Positions 9,444-16,875 of a DNA stretch of 64,000 nt are shown one piece after another. Both the position numbers and the translations under genes were made by a program. Source of the DNA: Perlucidibaca piscinae DSM 21586 (lineage in GTDB: Bacteria > Pseudomonadota > Gammaproteobacteria > Pseudomonadales > Moraxellaceae); NCBI RefSeq assembly GCF_000420045.1, contig NZ_ATUE01000005.1:310001-374000 (forward strand). The letters run 5' to 3'. Below the pieces are notes generated by a model, which saw only the letters and a program-made list of their open reading frames with translations, was not told the DNA's origin and did not search any database. Numbering within the stretch: the first letter of the stretch is position 1; the number at the start of each line of letters is the position of its first letter.

Positions 9444-10031
9444 TCAATGCACGGTAGGTGCGGGATCGGCGGCATCATGCGCATGCTCCTCGCGCGGCGC
9501 CAATTCCTCGAACAGGTGAATCACGCCCAGACGCACGAACTCGTGCAGCTCGGCATAGGCGATCTCGCCTTCCTCGTCAGCCTCGTCGACGCTGTCGACC
9601 TGGGCAATGCTGACCAGGTCCTGCAGGATCTCGCGCACCGACTCCATGGCCAGCGCCGGATGGCTGGCAGAGGCCGTCAGACCGAAGCCGGCGAGTAGAC
9701 CGCGACAGAAATCGCCCAGCGCCACCACGCGATCCGCCAGCGACTCCTCGTCGTCAGGCAGCAGGGGCCGGAACATCAGGTCATCCGCGCCGAGATCCTC
9801 CAGCGTCTTCAGCTGCAGCTGCCAGAGCCCGGCAATGGCAGGCTCGTCAAAGGCCGCACTGGTATCGGCATGCGCTTCCAGCGACTTCATCAGCGCACCC
9901 CGGTTGAGTCGGGCGCCACCTGCCAGCATGCCGGTCAGCACGCCATGGAATTCCGACGCCGAGCAATCCGCCTGCGAACGCTGCAGCAGCAGGCTCAGCG
10001 ACTCGAGAGTGGGGACTTCAGCGGCTTGCAT
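9444..10031 (-). CDS. ygfB: YgfB/UPF0149 family protein
   Basis: This 195-residue protein of the YecA/YgfB family has a helical fold. The family features visible here are SEFHGVLTGMLAGGA near the N-terminus and LGDFCRGLLAGFGL near the middle. The acidic segment VDSVDEADEEGEIAYAELHE precedes the conserved FVRLGVIHLFEEL. I chose the ATG at 10031 because homologues begin just before the first helix. A longer frame extends over the divergent gene and is unlikely. In Pseudomonas YgfB has been described as a regulator affecting beta-lactamase induction; whether that applies here is unknown. It is the first gene of the pepP-ubiH-ubiI operon. Confidence 0.88.
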   Translation of the reverse strand: MQAAEVPTLESLSLLLQRSQADCSASEFHGVLTGMLAGGARLNRGALMKSLEAHADTSAAFDEPAIAGLWQLQLKTLEDLGADDLMFRPLLPDDEESLADRVVALGDFCRGLLAGFGLTASASHPALAMESVREILQDLVSIAQVDSVDEADEEGEIAYAELHEFVRLGVIHLFEELAPREEHAHDAADPAPTVH

Positions 10032-10041
10032 GGGGAGACCT

Positions 10042-10072
10042 CTTGGCAGCATTGGACACGGCAACCTATAGT
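10042..10072 (+). promoter_or_regulatory. Candidate promoter for the coiled-coil gene and zapA
   Basis: A TTGGCA at 10042-10047 and a TATAGT at 10067-10072 are separated by 19 bases and precede the coiled-coil gene at 10104. The spacer is long and the match is by eye, so this is a tentative sigma-70 site. The near-symmetric CTATAG core could also serve ygfB on the other strand. Confidence 0.35.
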
Positions 10073-10103
10073 AGCCGCTCAAACTCTTGAGAGCGAACGG
10101 CAC

Positions 10104-10313
10104 ATGCTCGAACAGGACTACCAGGCGCTCAGCCGGCAGGTCGATCATCTCGTCCAGCGCCTGCGCCAGCTGCACCGGGAAAACCACGCCCTGCACGTGC
10201 AGAATGCCCAGCTGCTGGCCGATCGCGACGACCTGCAGCGCAAGAACGAGCAGGCGCGCGCACGTGTCGAAGCCATCATCCTGCGCCTGCGTGCGCTGGA
10301 AGCCCAATCATGA
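10104..10313 (+). CDS. Small coiled-coil protein upstream of zapA (TIGR02449-like)
   Basis: This 69-residue, highly charged protein is almost entirely one heptad-rich helix, with repeats such as QALSRQVDHLVQRLRQL and ending RVEAIILRLRALEAQS. It resembles the short coiled-coil proteins that gammaproteobacteria encode between ygfB and zapA; the function of that family is unproven. A role near the divisome is a guess from the neighbour. The ATG at 10104 gives the family's usual length. A reading extended to 9870 would run through ygfB on the opposite strand. It ends 28 bases before zapA, so the two are probably cotranscribed. Confidence 0.75.
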   Translation: MLEQDYQALSRQVDHLVQRLRQLHRENHALHVQNAQLLADRDDLQRKNEQARARVEAIILRLRALEAQS

Positions 10314-10341
10314 GCCGCACGCCGGCACGGAGCCCCCAGGC

Positions 10342-10656
10342 ATGAGCCAGGACGTCAGCACGCTGGATGTGTTCATCCTCGACAAGGCCTACAAGATCGC
10401 CTGCCCGCCCAGCGAGCAGGACAACCTGCGCCGGGCCGCCAACTACCTGGACCGCAAGATGCGCGAGATCCGTGGCAGCGGCAAGATCATGGGACTGGAC
10501 CGCATCGCCGTCATCGCCGCCCTCAACATCAGTCACGAGCTGCTCGCCCTGCGCCAGCAGAGCCAGGGCGAGAACGTGTCCAGTGCCGACATCGCGACCC
10601 TGCTGAAGCGCATGGAAAATGCTCTCGCCGAGACGGCGGAAACCAATCTGGTCTGA
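10342..10656 (+). CDS. zapA: Cell division protein ZapA
   Basis: ZapA is a small FtsZ-ring stabiliser. This 104-residue protein shows the N-terminal alpha/beta head LDVFILDKAYKIACPPSEQ, which is the FtsZ-contact domain. The GLDRIAVIAALNISHELL helix and a C-terminal coiled coil follow, ending RMENALAETAETNL. The length matches the E. coli family (about 109). The ATG at 10342 follows GGAGCCCCCAGGC. Its position between ygfB and the 6S RNA gene is a deeply conserved gammaproteobacterial arrangement and supports the assignment. Confidence 0.93.
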   Translation: MSQDVSTLDVFILDKAYKIACPPSEQDNLRRAANYLDRKMREIRGSGKIMGLDRIAVIAALNISHELLALRQQSQGENVSSADIATLLKRMENALAETAETNLV

Positions 10657-10686
10657 AAGCACCACAACTTATAACCTTTTGCCGGC

Positions 10687-10714
10687 TTGTGCCGGGGCAG
10701 GCCTGCCTTATACT
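10687..10714 (+). promoter_or_regulatory. Promoter of the 6S RNA gene
   Basis: TTGTGC at 10687-10692 and TATACT at 10709-10714, 16 bases apart, form a sigma-70-like promoter. The expected start point about 7 bases downstream falls at the 5' end of the 6S RNA closing stem. Confidence 0.6.
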
Positions 10715-10719
10715 GGAAC

Positions 10720-10901
10720 CCTCTCTGGGGTGTTCGCCAGCTTGTCTGATCCCCTGAGCCGATGCTTCTACCTTATGGGATGCGTTCGTCTTTCGTGGTG
10801 TGCATGTCCGCCCGTCGGAAAGCCTTAAATGAGAGCGCCGCCTCCCCCTTGAACCTCCTGGGTTCAAGGGAAATGATGAGCAGCGGCACCTTCGGAGACC
10901 A
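10720..10901 (+). ncRNA. ssrS: 6S RNA (SsrS)
   Basis: This regulatory RNA binds sigma-70 RNA polymerase by mimicking an open promoter. The segment between zapA and the 5-FCL gene matches E. coli 6S RNA in several blocks: TGTTCGCCAG near the 5' end, ATCCCCTGAGCCGATG, GTCCGCCCGTCGG with AAGCCTTAAA, the CCTTGAACC...GGTTCAAGG stem, and the 3' AGCGGCACC. The ends TCTCTG-GGGTG and CACC-TTCGGAGA pair to close the structure. Length (about 181 nt) and location fit. Ends are estimated from the promoter and the closing stem. Confidence 0.93.
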
Positions 10902-10908
10902 CTTCCGG

Positions 10909-11571
10909 ATGCATCCCGACACCCCGTCGCTTTCCCATGACCAGCAACGCCTGCGCCAGCAGCTGCGACGAGAGTTGCGCGCGCGTCGCCGCGCCCTGAC
11001 CCCGACCGCGCAGGCGCACGCCGCGCGCACCCTGTGCCGGCAGCTGCTGCGCCTGCCCGGCCTGAGACGGGGCAGCCACCTTGCGGCCTACGTGGCCAGC
11101 GACGGCGAAATCGATCCGGCCGCCTTTCTCGATGTCATCCTGCGGCGCGGCGCCACGGTCTGGCTGCCGGTACTGGCACGGCGGCCGGCCGCATCCGCTC
11201 CGGGCATGCATTTCGCGCGACACCCCGGCCGCCCGGCCGGTGCGCGCCGGTCACCTCGTCATCATCCGGGCCGACACTGGCAGACCAATGCCTACGGCTT
11301 GCGGGAGCCGCGCAACCGGACGCGGCGAGCGGCCTGGCAGCTGGACGCCATTCTGCTCCCCCTGGTGGGCTTTGATGCACGCGGCCAGCGTCTGGGCATG
11401 GGTGGCGGCTTCTATGACCGCCTGCTGGCGGATCTGGACAGACGGCCACGGCGGCCGCGCCTGATCGGGCTGGCACATGACCTGCAACAGGTAGATGCCC
11501 TGCCGGTGGCGACCTGGGACCGGCCGGTGACGCTGGTCGTCACCGGCACACGCGTCATCCGCGCAGACTGA
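10909..11571 (+). CDS. fau: 5-formyltetrahydrofolate cyclo-ligase
   Basis: This enzyme (MTHFS, E. coli YgfA/Fau) uses ATP to convert 5-formyl-THF to 5,10-methenyl-THF, recycling an inhibitory folate. The N-terminal basic helix LRQQLRRELRARRRALT, the core LDAILLPLVGFDARGQRLGMGGGFYDRLL (family signature, given here as RLGMGGGFYDR) and the C-terminal VATWDRPVTLVVT are all present. An Arg/Pro/His-rich stretch just before NAYGLREP is about 14 residues longer than expected. In E. coli fau also follows ssrS, and cotranscription with 6S RNA is likely. The 3' end overlaps the convergent HAD gene by 17 bases. Confidence 0.9.
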   Translation: MHPDTPSLSHDQQRLRQQLRRELRARRRALTPTAQAHAARTLCRQLLRLPGLRRGSHLAAYVASDGEIDPAAFLDVILRRGATVWLPVLARRPAASAPGMHFARHPGRPAGARRSPRHHPGRHWQTNAYGLREPRNRTRRAAWQLDAILLPLVGFDARGQRLGMGGGFYDRLLADLDRRPRRPRLIGLAHDLQQVDALPVATWDRPVTLVVTGTRVIRAD

Positions 11572-12214
11572 TCCGCGGCCAGCCGCGCTCGCTGGCGATG
11601 CCTGTCAGCACCTCGTCGGCATCGACCACCACCGGATTCGTCACCACCTCCAGCAAGGGCAGGTCATTGCGCGAGTCCGAATAGAACCAGGCGCCTTCCA
11701 GTGTCTCGCCCTGCTCGGCCAGCCAGGCCTGCAGACGCTGAACCTTGCCATCCTGGAAGCAGGGCGTGCCCGCCAGGCGGCCGGTGAAACGGCCGTCCTC
11801 ATCCTGCTCCGGCTCGGTGGCAAGCAGATCACTGACGCCATGGCGGGTGGCGATGCGCTCGGTGACGAAGCGATTGGTGGCCGTGATGATGACCAGCCGG
11901 TGGCCCTGGTCACGGTGCCAGGCCAGCAGCTCCAGCGCCCTGGGCTGGATCATGGGCTCGACGCACTCGGCCAGATAGGCCTCGCGCCAGGACTCCAGGG
12001 TGACGCGATCGGTGGCGGCAAGCACGGCAAACACGAACTCGCAGTAAGCGCGGATATCCAGCGTGCCGTTCCTGTAATCGGCGTAGAAGCCGTCGTTGGC
12101 GAGCCGGTAGGCCTCGCGATCGACATGACCGTGCCGGGACAGAAAGTCGCCCCAGGCATGGTCGGAGTCGCCAGCAAGCAGCGTGTTGTCGAGATCGAAC
12201 AGGGCCAGGGTCAT
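11555..12214 (-). CDS. HAD-IB family hydrolase (SerB-like phosphatase)
   Basis: This 219-residue cytoplasmic haloacid-dehalogenase phosphatase has the nucleophile motif DLDNTLL near residue 8. Motif II threonine is in VIITATNRF, motif III lysine is near FQDGKVQRL, and motif IV is in WFYSDSRNDLPLL. The helical cap between motifs I and II is the subfamily IB type. The ATG at 12214 starts directly at the first beta strand; a longer frame to 12292 adds a leader without homology. In Pseudomonas a similar HAD gene lies next to rppH and ptsP. The substrate is unknown; small phosphomonoesters such as phosphoserine or histidinol phosphate are family possibilities. Confidence 0.85.
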   Translation of the reverse strand: MTLALFDLDNTLLAGDSDHAWGDFLSRHGHVDREAYRLANDGFYADYRNGTLDIRAYCEFVFAVLAATDRVTLESWREAYLAECVEPMIQPRALELLAWHRDQGHRLVIITATNRFVTERIATRHGVSDLLATEPEQDEDGRFTGRLAGTPCFQDGKVQRLQAWLAEQGETLEGAWFYSDSRNDLPLLEVVTNPVVVDADEVLTGIASERGWPRISLRG

Positions 12215-12375
12215 CGCATCATCCTTCACGGTCAGCGCACTGCGGACGCCTTGCATGGCGCCCAAAGCGACATGATAGCGGCTGCTCGGCAAAAAAACCG
12301 CGCCCGACCTTGCCCCACTGGCCCCGCTCAGGTAGTAATGGAAGCAATAACTGAATGTTTTTCAAGGAATCTCCC

Positions 12376-12870
12376 GTGATCGACGGCGACGGCTTTCGAC
12401 CCAATGTCGGCATCATTGTGGCCAATGACCAGGGCCAGGTGCTGTGGGCACGCCGCTACGGCCACGATGCCTGGCAGTTCCCCCAGGGCGGCATCGCCGA
12501 TGGCGAAACCCCGGAACAGGCCATGTACCGTGAGCTGCATGAAGAAATCGGCCTGGAGCGCCAGGACGTGAAAGTGCTGGCGCAGACCCGTGGCTGGCTG
12601 CGCTACCGGCTGCCGCGCCGGTTCATCCGCAACGACAAGCCGCCGGTGTGCATCGGCCAGAAACAGAAATGGTTCCTGCTCAAGCTGGTCGGCGCCGAAT
12701 CGCGCGTGCGCCTGGACATGCAGAAGCCGGCCGAGTTCGACCGCTGGCGCTGGGTCAGCTACTGGTACCCGCTGGATCAGGTGGTGTCATTCAAGCGCGA
12801 TGTCTATCGTCGCGCCCTGAAGGAGCTGCTGCCGCGCCTGCCGGTGATCAACACGCCACGGAATCGCTGA
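12376..12870 (+). CDS. rppH: RNA pyrophosphohydrolase RppH
   Basis: RppH removes pyrophosphate from triphosphorylated mRNA 5' ends and so triggers RNase E decay. The Nudix box begins at GGIADGETPEQAMYRE and continues LHEEIGL (about residues 37-59). The N-terminus FRPNVGIIVAN and PQGGI are typical of the NudH/RppH group. I prefer the GTG at 12376, which gives the family start IDGDGFRPN and has AAGGAATCTCCC just upstream, over the ATG at 12355. It sits 3 bases before ptsP, as in other gammaproteobacteria. Confidence 0.94.
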   Translation: MIDGDGFRPNVGIIVANDQGQVLWARRYGHDAWQFPQGGIADGETPEQAMYRELHEEIGLERQDVKVLAQTRGWLRYRLPRRFIRNDKPPVCIGQKQKWFLLKLVGAESRVRLDMQKPAEFDRWRWVSYWYPLDQVVSFKRDVYRRALKELLPRLPVINTPRNR

Positions 12871-12873
12871 GCC

Positions 12874-15186
12874 ATGCCCATTTCCGCAGAGCCGAGCATG
12901 CTGGAAACACTTCGTCGCATCGTGCTCGAAGTGGACTCCGCGCCGACCTTCCAGGCAGCGCTGGACGTGCTCGTGCACTCGGTGCGCGAAGCCACCGGCA
13001 CCGAGGTCTGCTCGGTCTACCTGCTCGACGAGCGCACCGAGCGCCTGGTGCTGATGGCCAACGAGGGCTTCAACCACGATTCCATCGGCGTGGTCAGCAT
13101 GACCTTCGACGAGGGCCTGGTCGGCCTTTGCGCCTCCCGTGAAGAGCCCATCAACCTGCAGGATGCCGCCTCGCATCCTCGCTACCTGTACTTCCCGGAA
13201 ACCGGCGAGGAACGCTACAACGCCTTCCTCGGCGTGCCCATCATGCACCGGCGCAAGGTGCTCGGCGTGCTGGTCGTGCAGCAGCGCGACAACCGGCGCT
13301 TCGGCGAAGGCGAGGTGGCCTTCATGGTCACCCTGTCCGCCCAGCTCTCCGGCGTGGTTGCGCACGCCAAGGTGCTGGGCCAGATGGAGGTGGTGCGCAG
13401 CTCGCGTGCCACCGCCACGCAGACCTACCAGGGCATCACCGGTGCATCCGGGGTCACGCTCGGCCGCGCCGTGGTGCTGTATCCGCCCGCCGACCTGGAG
13501 CAGGTGCCGGACCGCGCGGTCGAGGACATTGACACCGAGCTGGCCCTGCTGAAGAAGGCGCTGGAGTCCGTGCGCGAGGATGTCGAGGCGCTCGACGAGC
13601 GCATGGCCGACACCCTGATGCCGGAGGAGCGCGCGCTCTTCGACGTCTACCTGCGCATGCTCGACGACAACGCCCTCGGCGGCGAGATTGCCGAGCGCAT
13701 CGAGGCCGGCAACTGGGCCCAGGGCGCCCTACGCGAAGTCATCGACGAGCACATGCAGAACTTCGCGCTCATGGACGACCCCTACCTGCGCGAACGTATG
13801 TCGGACGTGCGCGACCTTGGCCTGCGCCTGCTGGCACAGCTGCAGGAGCAGGAGGCGGAAGAAACCCGCGAATTCCCGGAAAACAGCATTCTGGTCGGCG
13901 AGGACATCTCCACCGCCATGCTGCTGGAGGCACCGCTGGACAAGGTCTGCGGCGTGGTCTCGGCGACCGGCGCGGCGAACTCGCACATGGCGATCGTGGC
14001 GCGGGCGCTGGGCATCCCGACCGTAGTCGGCGTCGGCGATCTGCCCATCACCTCGCTCGACGATGCCGAGATGATCGTCGACGCCTACCTCGGCCGCATC
14101 TACGTGCAGCCGTCGCGGGTGCTGCGCAAGCGCTACCAGGCCATCATCAAGGAAGAGCAGCAGCTGGTTGCCGGCCTCGATGCCTACAAGCAGCGCGAGG
14201 CGGTCACCCCCGACGGTCATGCCGTCCCGCTGTGCGTGAACACCGGTCTGATGGCCGATGTCGCCCGCGCCAAGGACCGCGGCGCCGAAGGTGTCGGCCT
14301 GTACCGCTCGGAAATTCCCTTCATGCTGCGCGAGCGCTTTCCCGGCGAGGAAGAGCAGCGCCAGATCTATCGCCAGCAGCTCGAGGCCTTCGCGCCGCGC
14401 CCGGTGACCATGCGCACGCTGGACATTGGCGGCGACAAGGATCTGCCCTACTTCCCCATCAGCGAGGACAATCCGGCGCTGGGCTGGCGCGGCATCCGCA
14501 TCACCCTGGACCACCCGGAAATCTTCATGGTGCAGGTGCGCGCCATGCTCAAGGCCGCCAGCGGCCTGGACAACCTGCAGATCCTGCTGCCCATGGTCAC
14601 CACGGTGAGCGAGGTGATCGATGCCGTGGCGCTGATCCACCGCGCCGTCGCCGAGCTGCAGGAGGAGAAGGAATACGAGGTCACGCTGCCGCGCATCGGC
14701 GTCATGGTCGAGGTGCCGGCGACCATCATCCAGATTGCCGACCTGGCCAAGCATGCCGACTTCATCAGCATCGGCTCCAATGACCTGACCCAGTACCTGC
14801 TGGCCGTGGATCGCAACAACCCGCGCGTGGCCGACCTGTACTCGTCCTATCACCCGGCCGTGCTGCGCGCCGTGCGCTACGTCGTCGGCGAGGTGCACCG
14901 GGTCGGCAAGACGGTGAGCATCTGCGGCGAAATGGCCGGCGACCCGGGTACCGCCATCCTGCTCATGGCCATGGGTTTCGATGCCCTGTCGATGAGCGCC
15001 AGCAACCTGCTCAAGGTTCGCAAGGCCATCTGCCACGTGCCCATGCAGCGCGCCCGCGAACTGCTTGACCGGGTTCTGGCCTTTGACCGGCCCGAGCTGA
15101 TTCGTGCCGCCGTCGAGCAGGAAATGACCGAGCTCGGCCTCATCGATCTGGTTCGGCCGCAGAACCAGGCACGCAGCCAGGCCTGA
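12874..15186 (+). CDS. ptsP: Phosphoenolpyruvate-protein phosphotransferase PtsP (EI-Ntr)
   Basis: This enzyme starts the nitrogen-related phosphotransferase relay, taking phosphate from PEP and passing it to NPr. The 770 residues comprise a GAF domain (about 10-165), the EI N-terminal domain, a swivelling domain with the phospho-histidine near residue 371 in GAANSHMAIVARALGIP, and the PEP-binding barrel containing SIGSNDLTQYLLAVDRN and SICGEMAGDP. An internal ATG at 12898 (MLETLRRIV) matches the usual family start, so the first eight residues are uncertain. The partners ptsN and ptsO are not in this window. It is probably cotranscribed with rppH. Confidence 0.95.
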   Translation: MPISAEPSMLETLRRIVLEVDSAPTFQAALDVLVHSVREATGTEVCSVYLLDERTERLVLMANEGFNHDSIGVVSMTFDEGLVGLCASREEPINLQDAASHPRYLYFPETGEERYNAFLGVPIMHRRKVLGVLVVQQRDNRRFGEGEVAFMVTLSAQLSGVVAHAKVLGQMEVVRSSRATATQTYQGITGASGVTLGRAVVLYPPADLEQVPDRAVEDIDTELALLKKALESVREDVEALDERMADTLMPEERALFDVYLRMLDDNALGGEIAERIEAGNWAQGALREVIDEHMQNFALMDDPYLRERMSDVRDLGLRLLAQLQEQEAEETREFPENSILVGEDISTAMLLEAPLDKVCGVVSATGAANSHMAIVARALGIPTVVGVGDLPITSLDDAEMIVDAYLGRIYVQPSRVLRKRYQAIIKEEQQLVAGLDAYKQREAVTPDGHAVPLCVNTGLMADVARAKDRGAEGVGLYRSEIPFMLRERFPGEEEQRQIYRQQLEAFAPRPVTMRTLDIGGDKDLPYFPISEDNPALGWRGIRITLDHPEIFMVQVRAMLKAASGLDNLQILLPMVTTVSEVIDAVALIHRAVAELQEEKEYEVTLPRIGVMVEVPATIIQIADLAKHADFISIGSNDLTQYLLAVDRNNPRVADLYSSYHPAVLRAVRYVVGEVHRVGKTVSICGEMAGDPGTAILLMAMGFDALSMSASNLLKVRKAICHVPMQRARELLDRVLAFDRPELIRAAVEQEMTELGLIDLVRPQNQARSQA

Positions 15187-15196
15187 GCCAGACCCC

Positions 15197-15215
15197 GGTC
15201 ACGACTGTCGTGACC
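15197..15215. terminator. Stem-loop between convergent ptsP and the NRDE gene
   Basis: GGTCACGA and TCGTGACC form a perfect 8-bp inverted repeat around CTG, ten bases after the ptsP stop and overlapping the stop of the opposing gene. No T-run follows on either strand, so termination is a guess. Confidence 0.4.
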
Positions 15216-15939
15216 AGCTGAAACTCAGGCGCTCCTCGCCCGGATGCAGGCGCTCCTCCCAGCGCACGGAATCCGGCGTGATGCGCAGCCAGGTCGAATT
15301 GCGCGTGCCGTAAGCCGGCGAGCGTATGCAGATCGGCGCCAGCAGACGCTCCCACAGCTGTCCGACCCCGGTATCCGGCAGCATGGTCTCATCCGGCACC
15401 TCGTCATCACACAGGATGTCCAGCTGCCGTCCGGCGTCATCGCTGTCCGCCAGCTGCCTGGCCAGTGCCACCAGACGCGTCAGCTTGGGCCATGGCGTGT
15501 CGAGTCGCGCATTGGACAGCCCGTGCCAGCCCGCCGGCACCGCCGATGCCGCCTCCTCATGAGTGCCGGCCAGCCACAGCGCGTGGCCATCGCAGACCAG
15601 CAGGGAAAACCCGCCGTAGCCGTCCAAATCGCTCTGGACGCGTTCGGCATAACTTGCTGCAGAGTCCGAAGAGGTCAGGAAGCCGCTGATCAGCTCGCCG
15701 CGTGAACGCTCGCCAGGCACGGCTCTCGGATCACGGTAATTGGTCAATGCCGCGAAGCGGCCGTTGCGGGTCACCCCCATCCAGCTGCCGCCACGCAGCA
15801 GATCCTTGCCGGCCAGCACACCCGGCGCCTCGGGCCAGAAGGCCGTGGCCTGCGCAGGGCGGGCATGGAACTCGTCACGGTTGGCCCAGACCTGCAGGCT
15901 GCCGGTCTCCGGCTGCCAGTGAAAGGCGATCAGGCACAT
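15199..15939 (-). CDS. NRDE family protein (TANGO2-like)
   Basis: This 246-residue protein of the NRDE/TANGO2 (DUF833) family begins MCLIAFHW, with the conserved cysteine directly after the start methionine. The name-giving ANRDEFHARP motif is near residue 19, and RGGSWMGVTRNGRFAALTNY follows. Its biochemical role is unsettled; the eukaryotic homologue has been linked to heme and lipid handling. The conserved Met-Cys start fixes the ATG at 15939 firmly and excludes an upstream extension to 16074. That start codon lies inside a 13-bp perfect inverted repeat. The gene is divergent from lgt. Confidence 0.88.
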   Translation of the reverse strand: MCLIAFHWQPETGSLQVWANRDEFHARPAQATAFWPEAPGVLAGKDLLRGGSWMGVTRNGRFAALTNYRDPRAVPGERSRGELISGFLTSSDSAASYAERVQSDLDGYGGFSLLVCDGHALWLAGTHEEAASAVPAGWHGLSNARLDTPWPKLTRLVALARQLADSDDAGRQLDILCDDEVPDETMLPDTGVGQLWERLLAPICIRSPAYGTRNSTWLRITPDSVRWEERLHPGEERLSFSWSRQS

Positions 15940-15960
15940 GCACGGACTCCGTGCATGTGC
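15934..15960 (-). promoter_or_regulatory. Near-perfect hairpin covering the NRDE gene start codon
   Basis: GCACATGCACGGA and TCCGTGCATGTGC are perfectly complementary 13-base arms around a single base. On the NRDE mRNA the ATG lies in the 3' arm and the likely Shine-Dalgarno GGAG lies at the apex. It could regulate translation, or be an operator between this gene and lgt. Confidence 0.6.
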
Positions 15961-16056
15961 ACGCGACCATGCCATGCCGGTGTTGCCACCACACAGGCGG
16001 TCAAAATCGCCACGGTCTGGGGTATGCTCAGCGTCTGTTTTTTTCTGGAACGGCTC

Positions 16057-16872
16057 ATGCTGACCTATCCGCAAATCGATCCCGTGGCCATTAGCCTAGG
16101 GCCAATCCAGGTGCATTGGTATGGCCTGATGTACCTGCTCGCCTTCACCACCGCCTACGGCCTGGCTGTCTGGCGCGCGAAACGCATGGGCTGGACCAGC
16201 GAGCACGTCTCCGATCTGGTGTTCTACGGCGCCATGGGCGTGGTCATCGGCGGCCGCCTCGGCTACGTGCTGTTCTACGGCTTCGACCGCCTGCTCAATG
16301 ATCCGCTCTGGGCGCTGCGCGTCTGGGAGGGCGGCATGAGTTTCCACGGCGGCTTCATCGGCGTGCTCATCGCCATGATCCTGTTCGCCCGCCAGTACAA
16401 GCTGGGCTGGTTCGAGGTCACCGACTTCATCGCGCCGCTGGTGCCGCCCGGCCTGTTCTTCGGCCGCATCGGCAATTTCATCGGCGGCGAGCTCTGGGGT
16501 CGCCCGGTCACCGATCCGTCGTTCCCGCTGGCGATGATCTTCCCGCACGTCGACGGTCTGCTGCGGCATCCGTCGCAGCTCTACCAGGCCGCGCTGGAAG
16601 GCCTGGTGCTGTTTCTCGTGCTGTGGATCTACACCGGCAAGTCGCGACCGCGCATGGCGCCCTCGGCCCTGTTCCTGATCGGCTACGGCCTGGCCCGCTT
16701 CAGCATGGAGTTCTTCCGCGAGCCCGACCGCGACCAGGGCTTCGTCGCCTTCGACTGGATGACCAAGGGCCAGATGTTGACCACCCCGATGATCGTTGCC
16801 GGCCTGCTCATGCTGTGGCTTGCCTACCACCGCCAGCGCAAGGCCCCGCTGCATGCGCCGCGCCGGAGCTGA
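16057..16872 (+). CDS. lgt: Prolipoprotein diacylglyceryl transferase
   Basis: Lgt is the inner-membrane enzyme that attaches diacylglycerol from phosphatidylglycerol to the lipobox cysteine of prolipoproteins. The 271-residue protein has about seven membrane segments. GGMSFHGGFIGVL contains the essential histidine of the H-G-G-x-x-G motif. The Lgt signature PPGLFFGRIGNFIGGELWGR follows near residue 130-150, and a further conserved RHPSQLYQAALEG precedes the last helices. The ATG at 16057 gives MLTYPQIDPVAISLGP, the normal N-terminus. It begins an lgt-thyA-folA cluster whose genes are 3-11 bases apart. Confidence 0.96.
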   Translation: MLTYPQIDPVAISLGPIQVHWYGLMYLLAFTTAYGLAVWRAKRMGWTSEHVSDLVFYGAMGVVIGGRLGYVLFYGFDRLLNDPLWALRVWEGGMSFHGGFIGVLIAMILFARQYKLGWFEVTDFIAPLVPPGLFFGRIGNFIGGELWGRPVTDPSFPLAMIFPHVDGLLRHPSQLYQAALEGLVLFLVLWIYTGKSRPRMAPSALFLIGYGLARFSMEFFREPDRDQGFVAFDWMTKGQMLTTPMIVAGLLMLWLAYHRQRKAPLHAPRRS

Positions 16873-16875
16873 GTC

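Noticed and set aside
10310..10345. An 11-codon reading frame in ATGA overlap with the coiled-coil gene, before zapA
   Set aside because: It is too short and out of frame with zapA; the ATG at 10342 explains zapA without it.
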